In this document: one piece after another, positions 1 to 6,333 of the stretch
Position numbering within the stretch: position 1 is the stretch's first letter
Layout: each line of letters starts with the position of its first letter
Source of the DNA: UBA5794 sp964196275
GTDB lineage: Bacteria; Actinomycetota; Acidimicrobiia; Spongiisociales; UBA5794
Assembly: GCA_964196275.1 (NCBI GenBank)
Contig: CAXMSN010000059.1
Coordinates: 1-8,369 of the forward strand
Direction of reading: 5' to 3'
Length of the DNA stretch: 8,369 bases
Translations under genes and position numbers: made by a program
The notes under the pieces: generated by a model
Seen by the model: only the letters and a program-made list of their open reading frames with translations
Databases searched by the model: none
What the model was told of the DNA's origin: nothing

Positions 1-1290
1 GTGCGGGATGTATCCGTCCTCATCGACCTCGGGTCGATAGAAGGGCTGGATGCGATCGCCCATGAATATGGGCGCATCACGATCGGCCCCATGACGACAC
101 ACCGTGCGGTCATCGATTCGGAGATGGTTCAGAGCCACGGACTCCCGCTCGCACAGGCATCCCTTGAGGTCGGCTCCGCTCAGCTCAGGAACCGGGCGAC
201 GGTCGCCGGCAACCTGATCACGGCCAGCCCGGCCAACGACACGATCTCCGCTCTTCTTGCCCTCGATGCATCGGTCACTCTTGCATCAGCTGGCGGAACG
301 AGAACAGTGTCACTTGACGACTTCTATCTCGGCGTCCGACGAACCGTGATGCAACCGAACGAACTCCTCACGCAGATCTCCTTCCCTGCCCCCGACGGTT
401 CCAACAGGGGGATGTTCGTGAAGGTCGGGCTCCGCTCAGCGCAAGCGATCTCCGTTGTCCACGCAGCGGCGGTCCTGACGCATGCCCGATCGAAGGTCCA
501 GACCGCTCGTATCGCTCTCGGAAGTGTCGCCCCCGTCGTCGTCCTTGTGGAAGCCGCAGACCTGCTGGTCGGGAACAAGTTGTCCGATGAGCTCATCGCC
601 TCATGTGCGGCCGCTGCCGCAGCGGAGGTGCAACCGATCAGCGATGTGAGAGCGACCGCCGACTATCGGACGTCGATGGTGGGGGTAGCTGTTTCAAGGA
701 TGCTCCACGCTCTCATGAACGGAACCGAGCGCGATGCCTGGCCCGACCGCATCATCACTCTTGACAACGCGGCAGAGGATTCAACGCCACCGCCCACATC
801 GGCAGGGCCAGAAGACGAGATCGCTATGACGATCAACGGTGTTTCGACCACAGGATCCGGCTCGTGCGACACGCTGCTGCTCGACTGGATCAGGGAGAAC
901 GCGACTTCGGAAGCTGGCACACGCCTCACAGGCACAAAGGAAGGATGCGGTGAGGGCGAATGTGGGGCCTGCACCGTCCACATGAACGGTCGTGCGGTTC
1001 TGTCATGTCTTGTCACCGCTGCTGCTGCTGGTGGTGCAGAGATCGTGACCATCGAAGGTCTCGACACTCCGGTTGACCGCCAGGTGCAGTCCGAACTCGT
1101 GACGTACGGCGGTGTCCAGTGCGGGTTCTGCACACCAGGATTCGTGATGTGTGCATCGTCACTCATCTCTGAGCACTCGCATCTGACAAGCGATGAGGCG
1201 CGTGACGGTCTCAGCGGCAACATCTGTAGATGTACGGGGTACGAATCCATCGTTGACGCACTGATCTCCGTGTCAGGGAGCGAGTCATGA
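1..1290 (+). CDS. Fused FAD-binding (CoxM-like) and [2Fe-2S] (CoxS-like) subunit of a molybdenum hydroxylase, 5'-truncated
   Basis: This is the electron-transfer component of a xanthine dehydrogenase/CO dehydrogenase family enzyme. It passes electrons from the Mo centre of the partner subunit through two [2Fe-2S] clusters to FAD. Residues 1-125 are the FAD-binding PCMH domain, with QLRN at 61-64 followed by TVAGN and ASPAND (67-80). Residues about 130-235 are the CO_deh_flav_C domain. An acidic, Pro-rich linker (about 240-275) leads to the iron-sulfur part from M276. There, C316, C321, C324 and C336 form the plant-ferredoxin-type cluster, and C374, C377, C409 and C411 (CGFC...CRC) form the helical-domain cluster. 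The usual N-terminal AGGTD-type FAD loop is absent because the gene starts before the window, so the GTG at base 1 is not a trustworthy start. The order FAD then Fe-S is the reverse of XdhA and looks like coxM and coxS joined. It overlaps the next gene at ATGA. Confidence 0.93.
   Translation: MRDVSVLIDLGSIEGLDAIAHEYGRITIGPMTTHRAVIDSEMVQSHGLPLAQASLEVGSAQLRNRATVAGNLITASPANDTISALLALDASVTLASAGGTRTVSLDDFYLGVRRTVMQPNELLTQISFPAPDGSNRGMFVKVGLRSAQAISVVHAAAVLTHARSKVQTARIALGSVAPVVVLVEAADLLVGNKLSDELIASCAAAAAAEVQPISDVRATADYRTSMVGVAVSRMLHALMNGTERDAWPDRIITLDNAAEDSTPPPTSAGPEDEIAMTINGVSTTGSGSCDTLLLDWIRENATSEAGTRLTGTKEGCGEGECGACTVHMNGRAVLSCLVTAAAAGGAEIVTIEGLDTPVDRQVQSELVTYGGVQCGFCTPGFVMCASSLISEHSHLTSDEARDGLSGNICRCTGYESIVDALISVSGSES
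1275..1280 (+). promoter_or_regulatory. Ribosome binding site of the molybdopterin subunit gene
   Basis: AGGGAG lies six bases before the ATG at 1287, inside the last codons of the upstream gene. Together with the ATGA stop/start overlap, it supports this start and translational coupling of the two subunits. Confidence 0.65.
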
Positions 1291-3527
1291 CCAGTATCGG
1301 AACCACCGCAGCGCGGCCAGATGGACAGGCCAAGGCAGACGGGACCGCCCTCTATCCAGATGACATCCATGCGCCGAACGCGCTCATCGCCAAGGTCGTG
1401 TTCTCAGACAGGCCACACGCCCGGATGCTCTCCATGGACACAACCGAGACCCTCGCTGTCACCGGCGTCATAACGGTGATCACAGCTGCAGACATCCCGA
1501 TGAACGAATACGGGCTCACCATGTTCGACCAGCCTGTCCTGGTCGGTGTCGATGGAACCGGCACGTCGATCGTGCCCTCCGACGTCAGCCGCTGGGAGGC
1601 GGACCAGATCGCAGTAGTGGTAGCTGAGACCTCGGAAGCAGCTTTGGCAGGAGCGAAGGCACTCGAAGTCGAGTGGGTAGACCTGCCTTTGGCAGGGGAC
1701 ATCACAACCTCCGACACCGGAGACACTCTCGTCCACCCGGAGAATGGTCACGACACGAACAGCTATTTCGGCCTGAAGATCCGAAGGGGCGATATGGATG
1801 CCGCCTGGCAGGAGGCGGACGTCGTGATCGAGGGCAGCTACTTCCTCCCCCATCAGGAACACGCTTACCTCCAGCCGGAAGCTGCGGTTTCGTACATCGA
1901 TGACCGCGACAGGGTCACGGTTGAGATCGCTGGGCAGTGGACACACGAAGATCGTGAGCAGATCGCCCACGCCCTCGAACTCGATGACGAGAAGGTCCGG
2001 GTCATCTATCCGGCGATCGGAGGAGCGTTCGGCGGCCGGGAAGACATGACGCTTCAGATCGTCATGGCTGCCGCCGCCCGGAAGGTCAAGGCGATGGGCA
2101 TCGACCGCCCTGTCCGAACGGTATGGAACCGCGAGGAGAGCATCGTCGGACATCACAAGCGACACCGAGCCGAGGTCACGACCCGCTGGGGGGCAACGAA
2201 TCAAGGCAGAGTGGTGGCTGTCGAGGCGACCGCTGCGCTTGACGCAGGGGCATACAACTACACGACCAACAAGGTGCTCGCCACGCTTCACTTCTGCCTC
2301 ACCGGACCCTATGACATCCACAACGCCCACATCGATTCGAGGGCTGTCTACACGCACTCGGTTCCTGGAGGCGCGTTCCGTGGCTTCGGAGGGCCGCAAG
2401 GCGCACTTGTAGCTGAGACCCAGATGAACAGAATCGCTGAAGCGCTCGACATGGATCCGATCGAACTGCGTCGGATCAACCTTCTTCACGAAGGCGACGA
2501 CTACATCACGCAGCGGCCGCTTCCGGGGGGCGTCAGCATCGAGACGGTGATCGACGAGCTGGCTGAGGCGAGCCACTGGGGCGAGGAACAGAGCACCACC
2601 ACGACCGTCACTGCCATCAAGTCTCTCCCTGCACCCGAGGGTTCCATCCGGACGGGCAGGGGCATGGCGTGTGGACTCAAGAACGTCGGGTTCACCATGG
2701 GATTCCCTGAGCGCTGCGAGGCAACGGTCACGCTGTTCGGGGACGATGATGTCGAGTCGGCCCACATCGCTGCGGCTGGTGCCGACGTGGGGCAGGGCCA
2801 CCACACGGTGCTGCGCCAGATGACAGCTGAGGCGGCCGGGGTCCCGCTGGAAGCGGTCACAGGGACCTTCTCCGATACTGCGACGAGCGGAGACTCGGGG
2901 TCAGCATCGGCCTCACGGCTGACGCTCATGTCTGGCAACGCGATCCTCGGTGCCACCGAGGAAGCCACCAAAGCGTGGAACGATGGTGATCGGCCTGCCC
3001 ACGGCCACTTTCGTTACGTTCCCCCGAAGACCGAGATGGTCGATCCCGATACTGGCGTGGGCTCCCCCGTTTTCGCCCTCGGGTACGTAGCGGAAGCGGT
3101 GGACGTGGCCGTTGACATCGAGACGGGCCATATCCGTGTCGGCACGGTGGTGTGCGCCGTCGACGTAGGCAAGGCGATCAACCCTGGCCTCGTTCGTGGA
3201 CAGGTTGAAGGCGCCATCGTTCAGGCGCACGGATACACACTGTCAGAGCGGCTTCGCGTCGTGGACGGACGGCTCACGAACCCCACCTTCAGCGGGTACC
3301 TCGTCCCAGGATCGATGGACGTGCCCGACCGTATCGAGACCGTGATCGTCGAGGTCCCGGATCCGATCGGGCCATGGGGAGCGAGAGGCATGGCAGAGAT
3401 GCCACTCTTGGTCTACGCACCCGCAGTCGTCGCGGCGTTGCACGACGCAACAGGCGTGTGGTTCAACGAGATCCCTCTCACACCAGATCGAGTGCTGGCT
3501 GGCCTGAAGGCTGCGGGTGTCTCCTAA
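1287..3527 (+). CDS. Xanthine dehydrogenase family molybdopterin-binding large subunit
   Basis: This is the catalytic, Mo-pterin-carrying subunit that pairs with the upstream FAD/Fe-S protein; 746 residues is normal for separate XdhB/CoxL-type subunits. Residues about 15-120 are the aldehyde oxidase/XDH a/b hammerhead domain, and the rest is the Mo-binding domain. Visible motifs are GGAFGGRED (245-253), GGAFRGFGGPQ (361-371), GADVGQGHHT (498-507) and GARGMAEMP (698-706). By comparison with characterised xanthine dehydrogenases, E252 and R365 match the two residues that orient the purine, and E704 matches the catalytic base next to Mo. The CO dehydrogenase form I loop AYxCSFR is absent. This favours a purine or related N-heterocycle as substrate over CO. 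A different heterocycle or an aldehyde cannot be excluded. No XdhC/CoxF maturation gene is in the window. The start is set by the ATGA overlap and an AGGGAG ribosome binding site. A GTG-started ribokinase overlaps its 3' end. Confidence 0.92.
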   Translation: MTSIGTTAARPDGQAKADGTALYPDDIHAPNALIAKVVFSDRPHARMLSMDTTETLAVTGVITVITAADIPMNEYGLTMFDQPVLVGVDGTGTSIVPSDVSRWEADQIAVVVAETSEAALAGAKALEVEWVDLPLAGDITTSDTGDTLVHPENGHDTNSYFGLKIRRGDMDAAWQEADVVIEGSYFLPHQEHAYLQPEAAVSYIDDRDRVTVEIAGQWTHEDREQIAHALELDDEKVRVIYPAIGGAFGGREDMTLQIVMAAAARKVKAMGIDRPVRTVWNREESIVGHHKRHRAEVTTRWGATNQGRVVAVEATAALDAGAYNYTTNKVLATLHFCLTGPYDIHNAHIDSRAVYTHSVPGGAFRGFGGPQGALVAETQMNRIAEALDMDPIELRRINLLHEGDDYITQRPLPGGVSIETVIDELAEASHWGEEQSTTTTVTAIKSLPAPEGSIRTGRGMACGLKNVGFTMGFPERCEATVTLFGDDDVESAHIAAAGADVGQGHHTVLRQMTAEAAGVPLEAVTGTFSDTATSGDSGSASASRLTLMSGNAILGATEEATKAWNDGDRPAHGHFRYVPPKTEMVDPDTGVGSPVFALGYVAEAVDVAVDIETGHIRVGTVVCAVDVGKAINPGLVRGQVEGAIVQAHGYTLSERLRVVDGRLTNPTFSGYLVPGSMDVPDRIETVIVEVPDPIGPWGARGMAEMPLLVYAPAVVAALHDATGVWFNEIPLTPDRVLAGLKAAGVS
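3506..3510 (+). promoter_or_regulatory. Ribosome binding site deciding the GTG start of ribokinase
   Basis: GAAGG lies six bases before GTG 3517, within the coding end of the Mo subunit gene. No other good start codon precedes the conserved ribokinase N-terminus (VVVGSLNRD), so this site fixes the start. Confidence 0.55.
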
Positions 3528-4440
3528 CCAGATACCGTCGATCGTTGTCGTTGGCTCCCTCAACCGGGACCACGTCGTCACCGCCCGATCGCTTCCACTG
3601 CCAGGTGAGACCCTCCACGGAACCAGCTACGCACAGCACAACGGAGGCAAAGGCGCGAACCAGGCGGTGGCTCTCGCACGACTCGGACAGGATGTCTCGA
3701 TAGTCGGTTGCGTCGGTGATGACGCCGATGGCGCTGCACTCCGCGCCGCTCTCGAGGTGGACGGTGTTGATATCAGCCTGCTGTCGACTGTCTCATCGAG
3801 AACTGGCATCGCTGTCATCACGGTCGACGAAAACGGTGAGAACTCGATCGTCGTGGTCGCCGGGGCAAACGACGATGTGGATGCCACCCTGATCAACGCT
3901 GCCGCACCAGCGATCTCCGCTGCTGACATCGTGCTCGCACAGTTGGAGATACCCGCTTCATCCGTGGAACTGGCATTTCGCCATGCCAAGAACACCGTCG
4001 TGTTGAATCCGGCTCCCGGTTCCAAACTCGATCACCGATTCCTTGCAGAATCCGACTACCTCGTACCGAACAGGACGGAACTCGCAACCCTTGCAGGCAC
4101 CGCTGTTCCACACGGGGACACGGAGCTACTCGCTGCGGTCGACCTGCTGGAATTCGACGGAACCGTCATCGTCACGATCGGAAGCGAAGGTGCGATCGCC
4201 GTACGACGCGGATCCATCGTCTCTCGATCTGTCCCGCCGCCCGTTCATGTGGTGGACACGGTGGGGGCAGGCGACGCGTTCTGTGCAGGTCTGTGCGACG
4301 CACTCGCCCGAGATCTACCGATCCAGGATGCTGTCGAATGGGCAACCGTCTGCGGTGCGCTCGCCACTACGAGGACTGGCGCACAGCCGTCCATGCCCAC
4401 AGCCTCAGAGGCCCGGTTTCTCCTCGGAGCGAGCCAGTAG
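3517..4440 (+). CDS. rbsK: Ribokinase (PfkB family sugar kinase)
   Basis: A cytoplasmic kinase predicted to phosphorylate D-ribose to ribose 5-phosphate with ATP. The length (307 residues) matches E. coli RbsK. The N-terminal strand VVVGSLNRD is followed by the sugar-binding motif NGGKGANQ (42-49). The middle holds GENSIVVVAGAND and VLNPAPG, both typical of ribokinase rather than fructokinase or adenosine kinase. The C-terminal PfkB signature DTVGAGDAFCAG carries the anion hole and the catalytic base D253. The GTG start lies inside the end of the Mo subunit gene (11-base overlap), so the two are probably translated from one mRNA. This context suggests that the ribose comes from nucleoside hydrolysis, with the purine base going to the hydroxylase; that link is inferred. 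The last 36 bases overlap the 3' end of a gene on the other strand. Deoxyribokinase or a related pentose kinase remains possible. Confidence 0.92.
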   Translation: MSPNQIPSIVVVGSLNRDHVVTARSLPLPGETLHGTSYAQHNGGKGANQAVALARLGQDVSIVGCVGDDADGAALRAALEVDGVDISLLSTVSSRTGIAVITVDENGENSIVVVAGANDDVDATLINAAAPAISAADIVLAQLEIPASSVELAFRHAKNTVVLNPAPGSKLDHRFLAESDYLVPNRTELATLAGTAVPHGDTELLAAVDLLEFDGTVIVTIGSEGAIAVRRGSIVSRSVPPPVHVVDTVGAGDAFCAGLCDALARDLPIQDAVEWATVCGALATTRTGAQPSMPTASEARFLLGASQ

Positions 4441-4863
4441 CTCGGCCGCGTCGATCTCCACGATCTGGACTCTGGGCTCTTCAGGCCGAGCCATCGCATA
4501 CAAGTGTCGGTCCGACGCGGATCGGGAAGAAAGAGGTGCAAGGCGCTCTCCGTATCGGTGGCGGTGAATGACACGAAACGCCACACGATCCGCACGCGTC
4601 GCCATCTTGGGTTCGCCGAATACCCACCCGTAATAGTGGCCAAAACCTGCATCCACAGCTCTGGCGAAGGATCTCACTGTCAAACCCACAGCGATCACGA
4701 AGCTTGCAAATCCCGCTGGTGAGTTCGAATGGTCGATGAGGACGGCTGCTGCAGTGAGAGCGGCCGCGCCGAGCACGAGATGCCGCTCGACACGAGCGAA
4801 ACGGGCGCCGTATCGCGATACGAACGGTGAGCCGAGTGGGGCCACATCAACGATGCTGCTCAT
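4405..4863 (-). CDS. Small two-span membrane protein, function unknown
   Basis: A 152-residue protein that I do not recognise. A short N-terminal arm rich in Arg (R17, R21, R24, R27) is followed by two hydrophobic segments, about residues 29-43 and 52-67. After these come the aromatic stretch GHYYGWVFGEP (75-85), a basic region (RVIHRHRYGER) and an acidic tail. This fits an inner-membrane hairpin with a soluble C-terminal domain of about 80 residues. I chose the ATG at 4863 because a TACACT -10 box with a -35-like TAGACG sits just upstream of it. An in-frame ATG at 4914 would add 17 residues (169 in total) but would put that promoter inside the gene. The 3' end runs 36 bases into ribokinase, tail to tail. 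The reading frame is open and has a plausible membrane pattern, but no family match is offered. Confidence 0.7.
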   Translation of the reverse strand: MSSIVDVAPLGSPFVSRYGARFARVERHLVLGAAALTAAAVLIDHSNSPAGFASFVIAVGLTVRSFARAVDAGFGHYYGWVFGEPKMATRADRVAFRVIHRHRYGERLAPLSSRSASDRHLYAMARPEEPRVQIVEIDAAELLARSEEKPGL

Positions 4864-4872
4864 ACGACCGAC

Positions 4873-4901
4873 AGTGTATTGCCACGAACCGGTCGCGTCT
4901 A
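4873..4901 (-). promoter_or_regulatory. Putative promoter of the small membrane protein gene
   Basis: Read on the - strand, TAGACG (4901-4896) and TACACT (4878-4873) are separated by 17 bases. TACACT fits the actinobacterial TAnnnT -10 pattern, and TAGACG matches four of six bases of TTGACA. The ATG follows nine bases after the -10 box, leaving a leader of only a few bases. No Shine-Dalgarno sequence is seen, consistent with a leaderless or near-leaderless mRNA. Confidence 0.4.
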
Positions 4902-4969
4902 GGGCGGGACCCATGCACCGGACTCTCTCAAGGCACCACCATCGACCGATAGCACGTGCATCCGAAGGG

Positions 4970-5680
4970 TTAAGCGACCCCCCAATCGGCTTGTACCGCT
5001 GCCTGGGACAGGGAGGCCCGTGCCAGAACGGTGCCTGACTCGTCGATCACAGCCGATTCACATTCGATACGGCGTTCCCCGTCTGAGGTCATCCAGCCGA
5101 GGACGGCCACAGGCCTCCCCAACGGGATCGGATGAATGATCTCTGCGGTCATGTCGGCGAGAGCGGGGAAAAAGTTTCTCTTCGGCCTCTTCGAGTCATT
5201 CGTTGCCCACCCGGCCGGACAGTCGAGCACCGCCCACACGATCTCGGAAGACAGGTTGGCCGCACCGATCTGCTGCTCGGGTATCCACACCGTTGCCCAC
5301 AGCGGAAACTGATCCATCCGTGTCGGGTGCATGCCAAGGCTGACCTCTGTCCCACATACGAAACAGGTCGGAGCCATGTGCCAATCCGGTGCTGGCTGGG
5401 TACCACGCTCAAAGACCGCAGAGAGCTCGGCCTGGTCTGGCGGCTGCATGACGTCGAGCGTTGACGACCGCGCAATGAGAACGACATCCTCACCATCAAG
5501 GATGGAGACATCATCGGTCCCGATCTCCACAGACAGTTGCCGATCGAGCGGGGGCGGGCGTCGCAGCCGAACGTGGGCAGGTCCGTCGATGAACGAAGCA
5601 GCAACCCCAGCCGAGTAGCCCCCCTGACCCGAGCTGGCGGGCCCCCGAAAACGGCCAGGGATGGAAACGAAGTCAGTCAC
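4970..5680 (-). CDS. Double-hotdog thioesterase-like protein
   Basis: A 236-residue soluble protein resembling actinobacterial acyl-CoA thioesterase-like proteins with two hotdog domains. The N-terminal signature GPASSGQGGYSAG (13-25) is followed by VRLRRPPPLDRQL (37-49), which belongs to the first hotdog half. A CFVCG element (C106, C109) opens the second half, which contains SEIVWAVLDCPAGWA, a helix motif typical of this family. The CxxC and WA(A/V)LDCP motifs are visible. That the enzyme hydrolyses an acyl-CoA is an inference from fold family only, and no substrate can be named. The start is GTG at 5680, preceded by TAGGCT and a six-base gap, which suggests a leaderless mRNA. The gene stands alone between a membrane protein gene (55 to 106 bases downstream, depending on that gene's start) and the VOC gene (127 bases upstream). 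A near-perfect palindrome lies 45 bases before its start. Confidence 0.75.
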   Translation of the reverse strand: MTDFVSIPGRFRGPASSGQGGYSAGVAASFIDGPAHVRLRRPPPLDRQLSVEIGTDDVSILDGEDVVLIARSSTLDVMQPPDQAELSAVFERGTQPAPDWHMAPTCFVCGTEVSLGMHPTRMDQFPLWATVWIPEQQIGAANLSSEIVWAVLDCPAGWATNDSKRPKRNFFPALADMTAEIIHPIPLGRPVAVLGWMTSDGERRIECESAVIDESGTVLARASLSQAAVQADWGVA

Positions 5681-5692
5681 GCCACAAGCCTA
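5681..5692 (-). promoter_or_regulatory. TAGGCT -10 box six bases before the hotdog gene start
   Basis: On the - strand TAGGCT (5692-5687) is followed by TGTGGC and then GTG. This spacing would place the transcription start on or next to the first base of the start codon. The same hexamer with the same spacing precedes the VOC gene. No recognisable -35 box is seen 16-18 bases further upstream. Confidence 0.45.
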
Positions 5693-5724
5693 CGCGGCAG
5701 ATCCCAATCGCGTACCCAGGGTTC

Positions 5725-5746
5725 CAGGCCACGTATATGTGGCCTG
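5725..5746. repeat. 22-bp near-perfect palindrome, candidate operator
   Basis: The arms CAGGCCAC (5725-5732) and GTGGCCTG (5739-5746) are exact reverse complements. The centre GTATAT is itself palindromic except for its outer pair. It lies in the 127-bp gap, 45 bases upstream of the hotdog start and 62 bases past the VOC stop. No T-run follows on either strand, so a regulator-binding site is more likely than an intrinsic terminator. Confidence 0.5.
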
Positions 5747-5807
5747 CGGCCCACAGAACAGAGTGCGGGCTCCTCAGAACTCGGCCGAGGGACGATTCTT
5801 CGCTCGA

Positions 5808-6209
5808 TCAACCAGTGAGTTGGCTTATCTCCCACAGGTGGCCATCGGGGTCGGTGAAGAAGCATCTGATCTCATGCCCCCAGTCATACGGCGGGGTCTG
5901 GAACCGGGCGCCCCGTTCCTTCAAGATCTCGTAGCTCGCCTGGCAGTCCTGGACTCGAATCGTGAAGGAGTGACTCACCGTCGCCCGCTCTGGGGTCGTG
6001 AACGTGATGTCCGGCTTGTCCTCCGTCGGACCACCGCCTTCCACGAGCAGCAACCACACGCCATTGAACGACAGGACAGCGGAGGTCCCGTACTCGCCAT
6101 AGGGGTCGGCACCGAGCACGTCCCGATACCAACCAGAGGACGTGGGAACATCAGCCACCACCAGTAGATGCGTCAGTGCCATGTCAGGTGTTGGAAAAGC
6201 CTCGGGCAT
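5808..6209 (-). CDS. VOC family protein (glyoxalase/bleomycin resistance/dioxygenase superfamily)
   Basis: A 133-residue single-unit VOC protein; such proteins dimerise and bind a metal between paired beta-alpha-beta-beta-beta modules. The first module begins THLLVVADV with H14 and runs through SSGWYRDVLGA to LLLVEGG (E57). The second begins VSHSFTIRVQD (H80) and ends in the classic DPDGHLWEISQ (E127). H14, E57, H80 and E127 fall at the usual metal-ligand positions, so a metal-dependent enzyme is likely. Sequence alone cannot separate glyoxalase I-like, dioxygenase, drug-binding or epimerase roles. The start at 6209 is supported by a TAGGCT box six bases upstream. An alternative ATG at 6182 (MALTHLL) has no ribosome binding site. 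The gene is divergent from the metallo-beta-lactamase-fold gene across 124 bases and may share its control. Confidence 0.87.
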   Translation of the reverse strand: MPEAFPTPDMALTHLLVVADVPTSSGWYRDVLGADPYGEYGTSAVLSFNGVWLLLVEGGGPTEDKPDITFTTPERATVSHSFTIRVQDCQASYEILKERGARFQTPPYDWGHEIRCFFTDPDGHLWEISQLTG

Positions 6210-6221
6210 CGAATCAGCCTA
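6210..6221 (-). promoter_or_regulatory. -10 box of a probable leaderless VOC mRNA
   Basis: On the - strand TAGGCT (6221-6216) and GATTCG precede ATG 6209-6207. TAGGCT fits TAnnnT, and a six-base gap would make the A of ATG the transcription start. No ribosome binding site is present. The mirror gene on the + strand starts with almost the same 15 bases. Confidence 0.5.
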
Positions 6222-6255
6222 CGAGATTCCTGTCTCAGCATGCGACGGTCTCTTG

Positions 6256-6274
6256 GTGCCAGCCCCTCTGGCAC
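6256..6274. repeat. Inverted repeat in the divergent promoter region, candidate operator
   Basis: GTGCCAG (6256-6262) and CTGGCAC (6268-6274) are exact reverse complements around CCCCT. The repeat sits in the middle of the 124-bp divergent gap between the VOC and metallo-beta-lactamase-fold genes, 46 bases from one start codon and 59 from the other. A second, weaker pair, CACAC (6272-6276) and GTGTG (6285-6289), overlaps its right end. Confidence 0.45.
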
Positions 6275-6321
6275 ACGTCATTCAGTGTGTTCGGAAAGCG
6301 CCCGGTCGCGGATTGATGAGA

Positions 6322-6333
6322 TAGGGTGATTCG
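6322..6333 (+). promoter_or_regulatory. -10 box of a probable leaderless metallo-beta-lactamase-fold gene mRNA
   Basis: TAGGGT (6322-6327) and GATTCG precede ATG 6334. This mirrors the VOC start, with one base differing over TAGGsTGATTCGATG. The same AGGGTG could serve as a weak Shine-Dalgarno sequence, so this site alone is ambiguous. The symmetry with the VOC promoter favours the -10 reading. Confidence 0.45.

Noticed and set aside
663..1370. 235-codon - strand frame opposite the Fe-S domain
   Set aside because: It lies fully over a region whose + strand encodes all eight cluster cysteines. It is Ser/Pro-rich with no recognisable motif, so it is a shadow.
1404..2804. 466-codon open frame on the - strand opposite the molybdopterin subunit gene
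   Set aside because: Long antisense frames are common opposite GC-rich genes. The translation is rich in Arg, Asp and Val without any domain pattern, while the + strand has every conserved XDH motif.
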